DNA of 64,000 nt from Edolisoma coerulescens (GCA_013397115.1 VWZW01007303.1:1088191-1152190), one strand, 5' to 3'. Positions 11,520 to 25,450 are shown, counted from the stretch's first letter. Notes: generated from the letters alone by a model not told the origin. Numbers and translations are program-made.

Positions 11520-14500
11520 AGCCAGTGCTTTCAAATTAGCTAAATTAGAATTCTCCTATAAAAATTTTCTCCAAAAGATATCAAGTGGCTCTGAGGGAAA
11601 ACAGAAAGTTTTTATTTCCATCTTGCAGTGTGCTGGTATAGGCAGGATTACACAGGAGTGTCATGTGTGACAAGAGTCAGCCCAAAAAATTCCTATCAAA
11701 CAGACACACAGTAATTATATCTGCCCTATGGTTGGGGTATTGGGAAGAAAATACAAGAATCCTGGTTCCAAAATTGTTTGCTGTAGGTAGGTCATGGGGG
11801 TTGGGGGATGTGGTAATTCTGCACTGACTCTCTCCCACAGGTCAGTTTTACACGTGGTTTTGGGGGAGACTGAATTTACATCCTGGAGTCTATTTTTTGT
11901 GTCTGGTTTATCTGGATCACGGTTGACATCCCAGGATGTCCAGATAAGGGAGCTGACTGTGTGCCTCCCAAAATATCCTCAGAACCTGGAGCACTGGGCA
12001 GGGGAGAGCAAGGACCTGCACATGGATCTGCAGGAACCAGCCTGCTGTGCTGCAGCCAGGGCGAGCCTTCGGTGGCTGATGCTCTGCTCTCAGGTGGCAC
12101 ATCCCAGGATCCATAGTCTTTCATTAAGGAGTCACAATCCCCAGATAATGGAGTGTACAGGGTCATGCCATTGTATTGATCCGATCCCTGAAACAGCCAG
12201 CTGAGGAAAAATACTCCCTTGTCTCTCCCAGCCACATGGAAGTTCCTTCATTAGAGACCACTATAAAGCTACAGAAATATTCTCTTCCAGCAACATATTT
12301 CCCATAATGTTGTTATGGGAAGTGCCTGAAAAGTGGCAATCAATTCTTCTTTGAAGTCATTAACTACCAAAAATGAGTGCAGGAATCAGCGTGAGAGGGC
12401 TGGAAATACGAGAAGATTTAAAGTGTATCTCTTACATGTGCTCCAGCAGAGAGAAGGGAAGAGATCCAATTGCTTTCTTACCCTTGGAATTTCTCTGTTG
12501 GTTTTAATAGTCTGATACCCTAATGACAAACTCCACACACACTCTGGGGTATGTTCTCAGCTTAATCCATGGGGATACATGTCTGCAATACTCATTAACG
12601 TCAAGGAGCGTTAGGAGGAACATAAATCTTTGCTCACTAAGATGTGAATCTAGACTCTGATGTTCACCATACAGCATCAGCTGCTGACTGAAGAAAAAGA
12701 GGAATTCCAGCACCTAGAAAGTCTCCTTGAGAGTTCCTAGACTAAACAATCAATCCAGCCAAAAAAAATCAGGGATGAAATTTCTACTCCACACTTTTGG
12801 TTCAAAACACCAGCTGTGATAGAGAGTGATGCATATCCAATGGGCAGGCTCCGGCTCACACAGGAAGTCCATAAAATCCCTGTGAATCCCCAGACGGCTA
12901 GACAAGCTCTCTAGTTCCACCAGAAACCCTGAAAAATAGATAAGCAGTGCATTTCTCAGTTAATTGTTAGTGCCATACAGCCCATGAAAACATCACACTA
13001 TGCGCATACATAAAGAGGAATTTTGATGCCAAGAAATTGGAACTACTCTATAACAGACTTCTGATTTGTGATTTCTTTGGCACCGAGCCTAACACAAAAT
13101 CACTGTGATTTCCAACTACAAATATTTTTGGAACCACCAGACTTGGTCCCACGTGTATGTTAAATGAAATGAATGTTCAAAATCCACAATAAAACTCCAG
13201 AGGGGAGACTCCGATTAGAATATTAACATTAATCTTAGGAAGTCACTAGGAACCATTCAAGCTATAATAAGAAATTGCAAATAAAGAAGGAATACAAGGG
13301 CTTTTTTGCTGTGTGTTCAGTAAGCAGGTGTTACTGTGAACACTCTAATCTACACAGCACAGAAGTGAAGTGGTTGCCCTTAAATTTTCCAGTTGTATAA
13401 AATAAATAAATGACATTACCATCATATGTACAACAATCCCTCTTATAGGAGCTTAAGTGTCGCTCAGGGACTGGTGCAGATACTGAGATAACGTAATGGA
13501 GCTCCCCGAGACAAGACTGGAAAGTTTTCAAAAGCAATCCTTCTCTCAACAGCTCCAGAGGCAGGAGCAGGAGCCTCAGTTCACTCCCTGTTTATGGTCA
13601 GAGCCATCCCTGGGCCACTTGCTGGTGACACCTGGAATTCACCCTGGGAAGTCACAGATGGAAGGACGTGATGCTGTCATGCTACTCCAGCAAGGGGCTG
13701 AGCTGTGCTGTTCTGACTTGCAGCCTGTACCGAACTTTGATGTTATTTGGGTCCAGGCTGAAGTGCTTAAATGTAAATCTCTGAAATGAATCTTACCAGC
13801 TGTGGTTTGATTTTCAAAATGAACGGTCATTTCCAAAAGCAGCTTCCTTCAACTTGCAGCAGTTAATCAGGACTTCTCAGCTCTGTCATCCAGATAATAA
13901 TATGGATATATATGTTCGGTGTTAAACCTTTGTGTTTAAAAGCTTTCACCACCATCTCTAACATGGCAATAAAACTGTGGTTCTCAGTGTACAATCTTTG
14001 CTTGCAAAATTCAGGAATAAGAATGATCAGGAGGTGAATCAAATCAAACCAAACCTTCCCTTTCACTTTGATTGGAATTTTTTTAGGTTTGGTGTTCTGA
14101 AATTTAAGTGGTGACAGAAAAAGTTTCTTGTAATCATCAGAAAATTGGACTCAAGTGGGACTAGCACATGATTCATTGTGTTTTCCCAAATAGGTGAGAA
14201 ATGAGGTATACAGGAATTTCTTAATTCAGTAAAGCACTGCTTTCCAGTTCAGGCACTGACTCCCAGTGGTGAACATAGTTCTTTTGTTCTGGAGAAGTCG
14301 TTTTTCGCACCTGGCTATTTTGTGGTATTCACTGTATTTCTGATGCAACTCAGATTCCAGGAAGTCTAGGAGCTCCCAGAGCAAAGTCTGCTCTGCAGAG
14401 ATCTGTAGGTCAGCAGCAACAGCAGAGAGTTGGAAGCTAATCCATGCTGAGCTGGATCATTGAATCTTTTGGGATTCACTCAGAGCTTGTCAGGAAACAA

Positions 14501-17500
14501 ACTCCAATCCTGAAATGCAAAGCATCAAGACTCTTCAAGGAACTTTTTTGATCACATGTACCAAGCAATTCATGAAGAACTGACCAAACTCTGGCTGTAG
14601 TGTGTTAGTGTGTCCCTGTGAGGAGTTTTCTGTGCGCAGCCTCACAGGGCAGCAAAATTGTCCTTCCAGGTATGACACTGCTCTATTAATAGTCTATGAA
14701 GTACTAGGAGCAAATGAAAGACATTTCAGATGACTCTTGAAAAATGAATCAGTATCTGCTCTGAAATTGGACCCCAAGTATGGAATAGGATGTGTCTGTG
14801 AGAGATTATTTTGGGGCCATATGGTTTCTTGCTCTGCTCCATCCTCCTTTTCAGGAAATAAACATGTCCCAGTGCCCTAGACTCATTGGGGAAGGATATG
14901 GGCATCTTTTGGGAGCAGACTTTGTTGAGCGATCAAGAATTTTGTTCTTTCGTAACAGACAACTGCTCTGCTAATGCCTCCTGACCTGTCTTTGTGGAAA
15001 ACACTTATGCAGGGAGAAGCCCTTATGCATCAACTCTTGTCTTCATCCTACAAATAAGTTGCTGGCTTTTCTCTTCACCACTCTGCTTTTATCTCCTGTC
15101 TGTCCTGTTTGACACATCTCTCCTGCTGACTGCTGGTAGGACAAGCCTGTGATTTGTTCCAAGCAAACACATGTGCCCAGTTTCCACCATTGTGTGGTCT
15201 CATGTTCTGAACTTACCTGTGGGTGTTTACTTTGGTGGCATGACCTGGTATTTTGTAGCTCTGTATCTTTTTTTTCTCCTTCCTTGATATTTTGTTCCCC
15301 TCAGCCACGATAACTCTTCGTCAGAAGCTGCTGCATTTCTGCTTTGATCATATAGAACGTACTGTATAGCCTCGGGTAACACAGTGCTGCTTAATACAGA
15401 TGAAACAGCTACAAACCCTCTTAGAAGTGGGGTTTAAAAAGGGATACCAGTGAAATCAGATCCCTGTAGCTGGACAGCAGTCTGATAGCAGAACAAGGGC
15501 TGTTGTGGTATTTGGCAGCCAGACAGTCTTTATTGTTATTAGATGAAACAAAGCTTGTGATCTTTAGTCCTTGACCTTCACTGCAGCAGCACACTCTTAA
15601 TCAGACCTTAATTTAACACCTAACATGGGCACAGAAAGGCCCGGCCATGGGCTGCTGGTTTAATTACATATAGCTGATATCATCCAAACCAATTTAACCT
15701 CATTGCTGTGTGCTGGGCACGGGATGGGGATCGCCCTTCAGACATAGCACAAACCAGTTCCCAACAGAAACAAACAGCAATAGGCTGCTCAAAGTTTTGT
15801 GTGTTCATTTAAAAAAGAAATAACTACTGCTTTGGATACTTTGCAGGTGACGTTACAACCTTTCAGGAAGAGCTGGAATCAGCACAATTTACTAAATCGG
15901 TTTGCCCTTTATGCTTTCACTCAGGCATTTTAGGTATTTCTAATATTTAAAGATCAAGCCTCCTGCTGATGGGATTCTCCCATGCACATTCATGGGATCT
16001 GTTGCTGTGTAGTAGCATCTGTGTAGCTGGGTAAGAAGTAATATTTATGTGTTTCATAATAAGATTTTCACATTTTGCTGCTGCTTTGTGCTCAGTTCTT
16101 CACAAACTGACACAATATTTATTTTTGACATTTAAATCTGAACAGTCATATTTTTACATGTTTTGACACAAAATTTGGTCTCTTTCTGAGTTAGTCTGGA
16201 AATCTGAAAACATCCAAAGTCTTCTTTCAGAAACAGGATTGTTTTGATTAATCAGGTTTCACTCAATTTTTTTTCACCAAAACCACCATCAGCAAACCAA
16301 ATGCACAACAAACATTGTAAACAGTCTGCAGTTTTTTAGTGACATCCCAAATTTTCCATGAAATCCCAGTTAAATACACAAGGATTGTTGTGAGCATCAC
16401 AGGTTTGCTTGAAAGAGATTGCCTTGAGTTTGCAAGAAGTGGATGGCTCCCTATGGCAGAGCACTTTAACAAAAATACTAATGAATAAAAATAATGTAAA
16501 ATGTTAATGAACAGCGAGAGCTGGTCTCTGGGACGTAGAAGGCAGAGGTTCCACTGTCAGTGCTTGTCACTGGCTTGCTGAGGCCCTGCTTGAATCACGT
16601 TGCTTCATTCTACAGATGAACTCTGATGGCCCTTAATGAAGTTGGGCAAGAAATTAACATTCTGTGTGGTCTGTCCTACCTGTCTGCAAGAGGTCACCTG
16701 TCCCATGGCAGGGCTGGCAGAACAGGACAGGTGCCAGCACATTGGCCATACGTGTCCCTGTGGTGCCAGCATTGCTGCTGGAGGTGGATCTGCACTGGCA
16801 CACTGGGCAGGAACAGGCAGGCACTGGGATGTGCTCATTGTGCCCATGGGAAGGTGAGTGTGGATTGCCTGACCGTCTCAGTAGGGAGCTTCTTACTTCC
16901 ACTCTGCACAGACATGAATGACTTGTCAACATGTAAGAATCAAGCCCCAAGATTTCAGGCTGCAATGAATTTAAAATCAAAATGAACCCAAAACCTCCAA
17001 AGGAAATTCTGAATAAAATTTCTTCTGAAAGCAGGACCTTGCCCATGGAAATGCTTTTGTGCTTTAAAGGCCAGATCACTGAACATCTCTGGTGTTTTCA
17101 GCACAGGGGCCATTTGAATGTGAGTTCCAGCTGGACTGGTGAGTACACGTTGATCCCCACCGCCCCAGCTTTGGGAGGGGAGAAGGCTTTGTGTGTTTAG
17201 TTCTCAGTTTGGTTTCTACATGGCGACTGCTGTGCAGTCATGTTCTGGTTCACTTTGCACAAACTTTCCAGTGTAGCCCCTTACACTGACTGAACTTTGA
17301 CTGAGACAAAAGTAGTGTCAGAGCCATGGCGGGGCAAGGTTTAATCTCCAGCTGATGCTGTACTTATACAAAATCAATATGAACAGCAGGTTGTCACTGG
17401 AACTGGAAAGAGAATCTCTATGACAGGCTTACGCTTTTTTAAAAACTATTTCGGTTTATCTTGTGCAGTTCTTTTGTATAGGTAATTCTTTCTGTTGCAG

Positions 17501-19730
17501 GGTCTGCTGAAACGTTCCCAGGCCTGGCTGGAGGATCAGAGTTGCTTTAAAACCTGAATAAACAGTTGTACGCCCTGGTAGCTTCAGATCCAGTAGCCAG
17601 AACAAATGACATTTTGCATGAATTCTTCCAAGTGAATTGCTCTGTGACCACTGTAGGCTTTTGAGTTTTTGACTCATGATATAGAGCACTGTTAAAGCTT
17701 TTCTTGAGGAGCTCTGAAATGCCCTTCTTTCACTACCCTGATTGTTTCCCCAGTCAGTGCAGTTAGCTGGGAGTCCAGTGTGGTTTCACTACTCCTGTGA
17801 GTTATGTTTTGGCTTGGGGTTTGGACTTTTCTGTGATTGAATGTTTTTACAGGGCTCCCGGTGACCTCATGCGAGGGCAATCGCTGTGTTGATTTGCAGG
17901 AATGTAGATGGGTCTGCAGAAATGTCAGGGTCTCCCATTAAGATGTTTCTTTCACCTCAGCAGGGGGACTGGGTTACTGGAGTGTTGTTACTGAGATGCC
18001 CTGCAGTCAGTAACACAGCAGAGAGCACAATTGCCCTGATGTATTCCAGCAACATGGTGTTAATGTGCCGTTGCTTCTCGGGATTTCAGCACCAAGGCAT
18101 CACTTCTTTGGATTACAATAACATGGGCAAGTGGGCTTCTGCTTTAAGAAAACAGCATCAGTCCCTGCAGTGGTGTTGGGCACTGGGACAGTGGGATACG
18201 ATCAGCACTTTTCCCATTGTGCCTGGATGCAGGACATGCTCTCAAAGTCCTGCAGAGCCTTTCTCACCTTTTCACTCCCAGGACTGGATCCCAGGTCCGT
18301 GGAAGTCAGTGGCACACTTCCATTGCTCCAGGATACCTCTGGAGGAAGCTGGGTCAGCGCTGCATTTCCCTCTTTCACAGTGCCTAAACATAGGCGTTCA
18401 CATTCCCGGAGTGCAGTAAATGTTGTATAAGTGCACTCATGTATGTGCAGTGCAATGGGGCTGCACTCACAGAACATGTTTTGACTCCAGTTCTCTATTT
18501 GTTGGCATTTGTCTGTACCATCTGATGAGTATTTGCTCTACAAAGACACCTAGAAGAGCACTTATATTTTTGAGAAAGTCTTAGAAGTTCTCTTTATGGG
18601 CAGGTATTTGTTATGCTGGGGATTGAACTCTTGCAAAGAAAGCAAAGTTTCAGCTTCCTTGATAAAGAAAAGCAACACACCTTGTTCACATTTTTTCTTG
18701 ATATTTTTGTGATTCTTATCATGCTTAGTGTTCTTCTTAGGTGTGGAGTTCCCAAAGCTGGATGATTAGAGAATCTTAGCTTGTGTGAAACTCAAACCAG
18801 GAACTTTGGAGCTTTCATTATTGTAGAGAAAAGCTTGGGGAAAAAAATGCATATGGAAAACAAATACCAGAATGCTAAAAAAAGGAACCCAAAGTCATGA
18901 GCCAAATTGATACAATATTGTGGCGTAGAGACTAATTTAGTCCCTGGTTCTCACTGAAAACTGCTGCTTATTAAACAAAATAAAAATCTTTTTAATTTTA
19001 TTGTCTTAAGTATACTTAATTCGACATCAAAATGTGTTTTGGTTATAAGATTTTTTCAGTGTCATAAATATCACATTCTATATGGAAACATAATAAAGTA
19101 AATTTTCATCAGGAGTGAATTTGATACAAAATTAAATATTAGCCTTATTCAGAGGCATTTGTATATCCATGTGGGTGTGTGGGTGTCAGTTTGTGTCTAT
19201 GTCTTCTTATTTTGAGTTAATACTGGTATTTTCATGCCTGATTCATGATTTTTGAATGCTTGAGCTTGGCAGCACTGAACATCTGCCTTAATTGTGGGTA
19301 CTAAGCTTCTTTGAAATTCTCACCTAAATTTAAAATTTTAGCCATTAAAAAAAAAATATCCTGGACCAGACAAGCCACTTGCCAAATGCTGGGCTATAAA
19401 TTACAGCCATTTCTTTTTATTGCAGAGTTCTACAGCAAAAAAATAAACCCCAAACACCTAAACCCACAAATCTAATTACACCAAATGTGCTCCTCATCCA
19501 AAGCCGAGCCCTGAGCTCAGCTTCAGACCCAGATAGGCCAAATGGTTCAGCTGCAAACTAAACTTCTGTAAAAACAGAAGCTGAAATAGTAACACAACAG
19601 CAATGCTGTATTAGGCCTTCAGGGAAATACCTAAATAAGCAGTAAAAGTAATGAAATAGCATTTATAGCCCTTGTGTCATAAATGTATTATTTGTAAATA
19701 AAAGCAAAGAAGGTTCGCTGTGGTAAACTG
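11520..19730. other. Intergenic DNA, upstream flank, third part
   Basis: No recognised gene, RNA or repeat in 8.2 kb. Parts such as 15536-15700 are AT-rich with TTAATTTAACA-type motifs and look slowly evolving, but that cannot be judged from one genome. Confidence 0.5.
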
Positions 19731-19734
19731 GCAC

Positions 19735-20262
19735 AGCTCTGCTCTCAGCTCTGCTCCCAGTTCTGCTTCCAGCTCTGCTTCCAGCTCTGGTCCCAGTTCT
19801 GCTCCCAGTTCTGCTCCCAGCTCTGCTCCCAGCTCTGCTCTCAGCTCTGCTCCCAACTCTGCTTCCAGCTCTGCTCCCAGTTCTGGTCCCAGCTCTGCTC
19901 CCAGTTCTGCTCCCAGTTCTGCTCCCAGTTCTGCTCCCAGCTCTGGTCCCAGTTCTGCTCTTAGCTTTGGTCCCAGTTCTGCTCCCAGCTCTGCTCCCAA
20001 CTCTGCTCCCAGCTCTGCTCCCAGTTCTGCTCCCAGTTCTGCTCNNNNNNNNNNNNNNNNNNNNNNNNNNNNNNNNNNNNNNNNNNNNNNNNNNNNNNNN
20101 NNNNNNNNNNNNNNNNNNNNNNNNNNNNNNNNNNNNNNNNNNNNNNNNNNNNNNNNNNNNNNNNNNNNNNNNTCTGCTCCCAACTCTGCTCCCAGTTCTC
20201 CTCCCAGTTCTGCTCCCAGTTCTGCTCCCAGTTCTGCTCCCAGTTCTGCTCCCAGCTCTGCA
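19735..20262. repeat. 12-bp minisatellite with internal assembly gap
   Basis: A tandem array of about 12 bases per unit (AGCTCTGCTCCC / AGTTCTGCTCCC, with T-for-C and G variants). A gap of 128 Ns at 20045-20172 interrupts it. Because the unit is a multiple of three, it stays open in several frames on both strands (Ser-Ser-Ala-Pro on +, Ala-Glu-Leu-Gly or Gly-Ser-Arg-Thr on -). These frames are artefacts of the repeat, not genes. The true array length is unknown. Confidence 0.95.
20045..20172. other. Assembly gap (128 N)
   Basis: A run of unresolved bases inside the minisatellite. It probably marks a collapsed or unspanned part of the array. Confidence 0.99.
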
Positions 20263-20324
20263 GGGCAACCCGGGCTGGGAATGAAGGGATCAAGAGCAGC
20301 CCTGAGTCCTGGGCTCATTTCCCA

Positions 20325-20645
20325 GCGTGGGCAGCAGGTGAGGGGGGGATTCTGCCCCTCTCCTCTGCTCTGGTGGATTCCCACCTGGGGCACTGCATCC
20401 AGCTCTGGGGTCCCAGCACAGGAAGGGACCTGCTGGAGGAGGCCAGCCACAAAAATGCTCTGAGGGCTGAAAAACTTCAGCTATGAGGAAAGGTTGAGGG
20501 AGTTGGAGTCTTTCAACCTGGAGAAGGCTCCAAGGAGACCTAATTGTGGGCCTTTTGGTACTTCATGGGGACTTAGAAGAATTGGGGTAAAACCCTTTAG
20601 CAGGTCCTGTTGCAACCGTGTAACACAAGAACTGCTTTGCCTTCA
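20325..20645 (+). mobile_element. CR1 LINE fragment (3' ORF2 region)
   Basis: Carries the familiar CR1 order: CTCTGCTCTGGTG, CCCACCTGGGGCACTGCATC, CAGCTCTGGGGTC, CAGCACAGGAAGG, then TATGAGGAAAGGTTGAGGGA, CAACCTGGAGAAGG, GGAGACCTAATTG, and finally AGCAGGTCCTGTTGCAA. It is 5'-truncated, lacks the 3' tail and contains stops, so it is not coding. It begins about 60 bases after the minisatellite. Confidence 0.9.
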
Positions 20646-20649
20646 GCAG

Positions 20650-20955
20650 TGCTTGAGGGCAGGGAGAAGGGATTTGCCTTTCCTAGCACAGGAGGATGAA
20701 ACTGTGTACATTTGCATGCATTTTGCATTTTCCTCTTAAATGTCCCTACATTTTGAGAAGTTTAGCCCAGGAAGTTACATTAAAAAAAATTAATTGTTAT
20801 CGAATTTATACTCAGCTTATGAATCCTGTTCCAGGAGGCCTTTTAGAGATGGTCATCTCCATGCATTAGCCTGTTTTGGTTCATAACACAAGGCAGGAGT
20901 TGTGTCTTGTTTACTCACTATACCTGGCATAGCCACAGGCTTAGTTTGCAAGAGA
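20650..20955. other. Intergenic DNA after CR1 fragment
   Basis: AT-rich single-copy sequence. No feature recognised. Confidence 0.5.
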
Positions 20956-20959
20956 GAGA

Positions 20960-21260
20960 AAAAAAGGTGGAGGCATTAATTGTTCATTACAAAGAGCAAA
21001 AATTGTAACTAATCATGGCACAGCGCTGCTGCTAATGCATTTGAAACCTCCCTCCACCCCCCCAAACCATATGGGGGTTTAAAATGTAAATACAATTTGT
21101 AATTGAGAGCAGCATTTTATTACTTGCTTTTAAGAGGCACAGGACGCCTGTAACCCTCAATATGAAATTTCCGCTGGCTAGAAATAAATTCAGCTCCGTG
21201 TTTTGTTTTTACTCCCGCTGCGGCGCCCGCCTGGGAAAGGTAAGGGCCGGTCTGCAAGCG
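20960..21260. promoter_or_regulatory. Candidate regulatory stretch with small CpG-rich patch
   Basis: Several homeodomain-type TAAT/ATTA motifs cluster here (GCATTAATTG, TAACTAATCATGG, GCTAATGCATTTG, GTAATTGAG). They are followed by a local CpG-rich patch (CCCGCTGCGGCGCCCGCC, about 21212-21230) and a consensus donor AAAG|GTAAGG at 21240. It could be an enhancer or the 5' end of a non-coding transcript. No TATA box or protein similarity supports a gene. Confidence 0.25.
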
Positions 21261-21559
21261 CTCAGCCTCTCACTCAACACCGAGGGAGAAATGGCTGGGA
21301 GCTGTGGTTTCCAGTCACACTGCTGCCTTCCTCACGCTGCACACTGGAGGCAAAAGCAAACATGCTGCAGAGTAAATCCTCCGAGATGCTGAGACCTGCC
21401 GAGCTACCACAGCCCGAGCTGCAGTCAATGGGAACTGCAGGCACGCAGCCCTTCCCTGGATTTGTTCCTTTTCAGGAACATGCTCCCTAAAAGCAGCTTT
21501 CGCTGCTGGCTGCAGTTATTTCTCTATCAGCCTCGCAATAGCACCCCAGAAATGAGCTT

Positions 21560-21680
21560 GTGGGCTCGGGGTCTGTTGTACTGGATGCTGCACAGCTGTG
21601 GAACAAGGACCAGCTCCTGAGAGGGAGAGGCAGATGTGTGTGCAAGGCAAGTGACAAGGAAAATACACAGAAAAAGGATG
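21560..21680 (+). repeat. MIR-like/SINE relic (possible)
   Basis: GTTGTACTGGATGCTGCACA followed by GGAACAAGGACCAGCTCCTG resembles the old amniote SINE segment reading ttgtgctaggcgctgtacaaac, then aaagagacagtccctg. Diverged; tentative. Confidence 0.4.
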
Positions 21681-21689
21681 TGGGGCATT

Positions 21690-24600
21690 TTTGTGATATG
21701 GGAGATGTCACAAGGATATATGATTTATAGTTAGATCCTTTAGGGAACCAAACACTCAGGCTGTATTTGACTTAAATTAACCATAGCAGGATTCCACTTC
21801 AAACTTTCAGGATTTTAGCAGGTTTGGGAATGCAAAGTTCTTATATGGAGATGAAGGGTTTAGAATGGCACCACCAAAGATGTTACTCGTGGGTACCTCT
21901 GTCAGCTTGGAAATAATCCCCTCACACTTCCTGTCCACCTTCTCTTTTCTGTCAGCTCCAGCTCTGGGAAGCAGCATGAAAAGAGATCCTCATAAAGAGC
22001 ACAATAATCCTGCCCTGCAGCTCTTGCAGGACATTGGCAGGGAAAGGAGAAAAGGAACTTACTCACATTTTGGCCGGAAGGACTGGTGACCTTCACCTGG
22101 GCAGAAGTCAGGAATGTCTAGAAAATTAAAGCACAGTGAGGGTACAGGGATTTAGAGAAAGATGGAGAAAAACCTCTGGATTTTAAGGTAAGCCATTACA
22201 CCAGCTCGTATGCTGGTTGCTCACCTGTAAAAAGGACAGTTCAGGGCAAAGTGGACAGTTCCAGGAGAACTGTAGGGGAAGGTTTAGGAAACTATCCAAC
22301 CATGGGTGTTCCTGGGCAGAAGAATTCACGTCTCTGATAGAATTATTAGGGCTCATTTTTCAAGAAGGTGAATCATGTCCCACAATTCTAGGAAAAGTAC
22401 AGAAACAAATCAAAATAAAACTGAAAGTGAAATATGTACTGCTGTGAATGGACTGGGCTGCAATATTGCAAGTTTTGAGACCTTGTGAGGTGCCTCGTGC
22501 CTCACAGGTTTTAACTCTCATACATTCTTCTCTGAGAAATCAGGGAAGTATTAATTGTAAGAGTAGAAAGGAAGGCAGCCATGCCAGTGCCTGCCACTTC
22601 AGTGAATACAAACTCATTCTGCTACTTCAAGACTTGTCGGCTGAATTAATGTGTAGGACATAATAACAGCCATGCTGAGAGTGAAATATTCCCTCTCTCA
22701 TTAGAAACCACTTCTGTTCTTGTTGAGCTGTATCCTCCCACCTTCATCTGCTCTGGGTTCTATCCAACATTATTTACAATAATTGTATCCACCTTCGCTG
22801 TTGGATTTCTCAAAGGAATTGTGGCTAAGAGGGATAAAAGACGTCTACACACTCAGTGGCTTTTTCCTCAAACAAATCAGGAAGTCAAGCATGGTTTACA
22901 ACGAGAAAGAGCTACTTGAAGAGCTCTGGGGTGTATTTTTTTTAACCACTTAACGTTGCAGGACACCTCGACATCCTATCTTATACACGAGGAACTCAAA
23001 TTGTACATTCTGTCAAGTAGATAAGTGAGTTGATTAAAAAATCCCTGAATATCCAAGAGCTCCTACTGAAATCTCAGGATACATTACGCATTCCTTGACC
23101 TAAAGACTGGAGTAAGGAGTAATATACCCAGAGTTTGTCCTTTCTTCCATGATCTGTCAGCTTGCTGGGAAGAAGCAGGCAACAAGTGTGGAGTGATGAC
23201 TGGACTTGCTAAAGGTTCTTCTTTGCACCTCTATTAGCCTTGAATATTTGTCTGTTTCCTCATATAAAAAATAAAATTATAAATACCAAAAGCAGGATGA
23301 CATGCAACTGATGCCTCCTTGCACAGAAACTCTTTGCATGTCACACTGACAAACACCAAAATGCAAAAGACCTCTCTCTCATCACTAACCCACATTTATC
23401 CTCGTAGGTCTCTGCACAAGGGCACAGCTGTAGTGGCTAAATGAGTGAAGAGGGCTTGGTCGTATGGAAACACATGAAACAAGAGATAAAAATAGGGTCT
23501 AAACAGACTGTACATTTACCTGCCTCACTGAAGTGGGCACTCAGCAGGCAAAAGAGTGTCTGGCTTAATGAGGTTAATGAAAATTGGGTTTCTTTCTGCC
23601 TGGCATATTTAAGAACCTTAGGTGAGGAGTTCGCAGCAGACTTGCCTGTGGGACTTTATTTACTTCTCTGCTCTCAATAATCGATGCATACACGTGATCT
23701 GTGAGTTCTGAATGGCATCCTTATGTCTGGAAGTGAAGACAGAGAATTTCCTGGGTTATTTTGCATTTGTCCTTTTAATACAGAATGAGTTCAGTGCCTG
23801 TCATTGATGAGGGAGAGTTACTCACCATAAGAAAAGTGAAAACTAGAAAAAGGTGGCTATTCTTTAATGCTGTCTTCTGAGTAGCTTGTTAAGTTTTTGG
23901 CTCCCTGTGAGAAGTTGTGGTGGCCCTACCTCTGCAGTCATTGCTATTACCTGTATTCCAATTGTTGGTGGAAGTTAGGCTGGGAGCCACACCTATTCAT
24001 GGTAAGCATCTTCCAGTTTAGATTCCAAGTATTTTTCCTTTCCCAAAGGACATTTTCCTCAGTGCCTTGCTCTGTACTTTTGCAGTGAGGAGGTGCACAA
24101 TGTCCACCCACAGCTGTGCTGAGCAGTACCATGGAAGTGCCTTTCCCAAATTATTTTGAGGACAGAGTGTGTGCTCAGTGTCCCCCCTCTGCAGGGACCC
24201 GGCTCCAGCTGACCCTGTAGCTGCCTGGGCTCCGGTGGAAGAGAGGAGCCAGCAGCACTTCCCTCCTGCCCTTGCTCTCCTCAGCAAGGAGCAGCTTCCA
24301 TCCCTGCAGAGGGGACAACAGATGGTTTGTGGAGCAGTGTCACCACAACCTGCAACCCACTAGCGAAGGATGTACCTTGACCCGTTTGCTGCTCCTCCTT
24401 TCAGGAGAGATTTTGGCTTCTAGAAGCTTTGGTCTTTACTTCTACTGAGAGGTACAATGTGGGCCAAGTTTGTTTCTTACAAAAGTTCAACCCTCTGTGC
24501 ATCCAGATCATTTCAGTTTTGTCTGTTCTCATGGTTTGAGCTTTAGGCTTTGGGCTTTAGGGAGTCTCTGTATGGCCAGGATGTTGGATTCATGGCTCAG

Positions 24601-25450
24601 ATTGCTTTTAAACCAAAAAGCTCAAGTTAAAGGTATTTCCTTCACAGACAAGGGAAGAAGACTAGTTCCTCAAGCCCACCTGAGGGGCAATTATTACAAT
24701 TATTACTATTTTTCAAACCTTGTATCCTCTAAAACATGACTTTTGGGGGGTAGACTCCTGCTTTGGGGATATTTGTATGGACTAAATGGGAATATGCCAA
24801 TGTGTCTGAGCATGGCATTTGCATTTCCTCCTGTTTGAGTGACTGTAGTGTGTATTTTCAAACTACCAGGAGATTTTGTGTTGCATTTCTGAGTACATTG
24901 GGGTTGGCTCGCATGCATACATAACTAATGTCTGTGTTTTGAAGTGCCAGGAATGTAAAATGGGTTAGCAAGAGAACTGAGTCGAGCAGCAGGTCGAGAC
25001 ATGTCACAACAGGGTAATCCATCCAACAGAATGAGGATAGCTTGGGGGGTCCTAAGTTGAAAGAACTTGATTAGTCTCAGCTCAGAGTAAGGATTACCAC
25101 AGACTGGCAAAGGCAGGAGCAAAGACACTGAGGCGTGGCTTAGGGTGTCGCATTTGTAGGTTCTACCCACAGTCACCCAAGTACTCAGGCAGTAAGTCCC
25201 CAGTGAGCCAGTCTGAGGGCTGAAGTTGCTGGAGCAAGTTGTGAATGTGTCTGTCTGTTTTCAGAAGACTTTCACAGGAGGTGCTCAGCTCGTCTCAGAG
25301 CTGGTCACTGGCTGGGTCCCACCTGGAGGTCCCTTACTAGCAGGATGTGCTGTCACCCACTGTGACAACTGAGCCTCCACTTCCACTCCTCCCTCCTGCA
25401 CATTTCACCTACAGCTCCTGCACTGCAGAGGAACCACAGCTTCCAGCACT
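21690..25450. other. Intergenic DNA
   Basis: No recognised gene or repeat. The GC-richer segment 24165-24360 is open in one frame but has no splice signals or recognisable protein. Confidence 0.5.

Noticed and set aside
19735..20262. Regular direct repeats that might suggest a CRISPR-like array.
   Set aside because: There are no unique spacers; units are contiguous 12-mers in a vertebrate genome.
19663..20463. Long open frames on both strands rich in Ser-Ala-Pro, Ala-Glu-Leu-Gly or Gly-Ser-Arg-Thr.
   Set aside because: They are produced by a 12-base tandem repeat and an N gap. No unique protein sequence is present.
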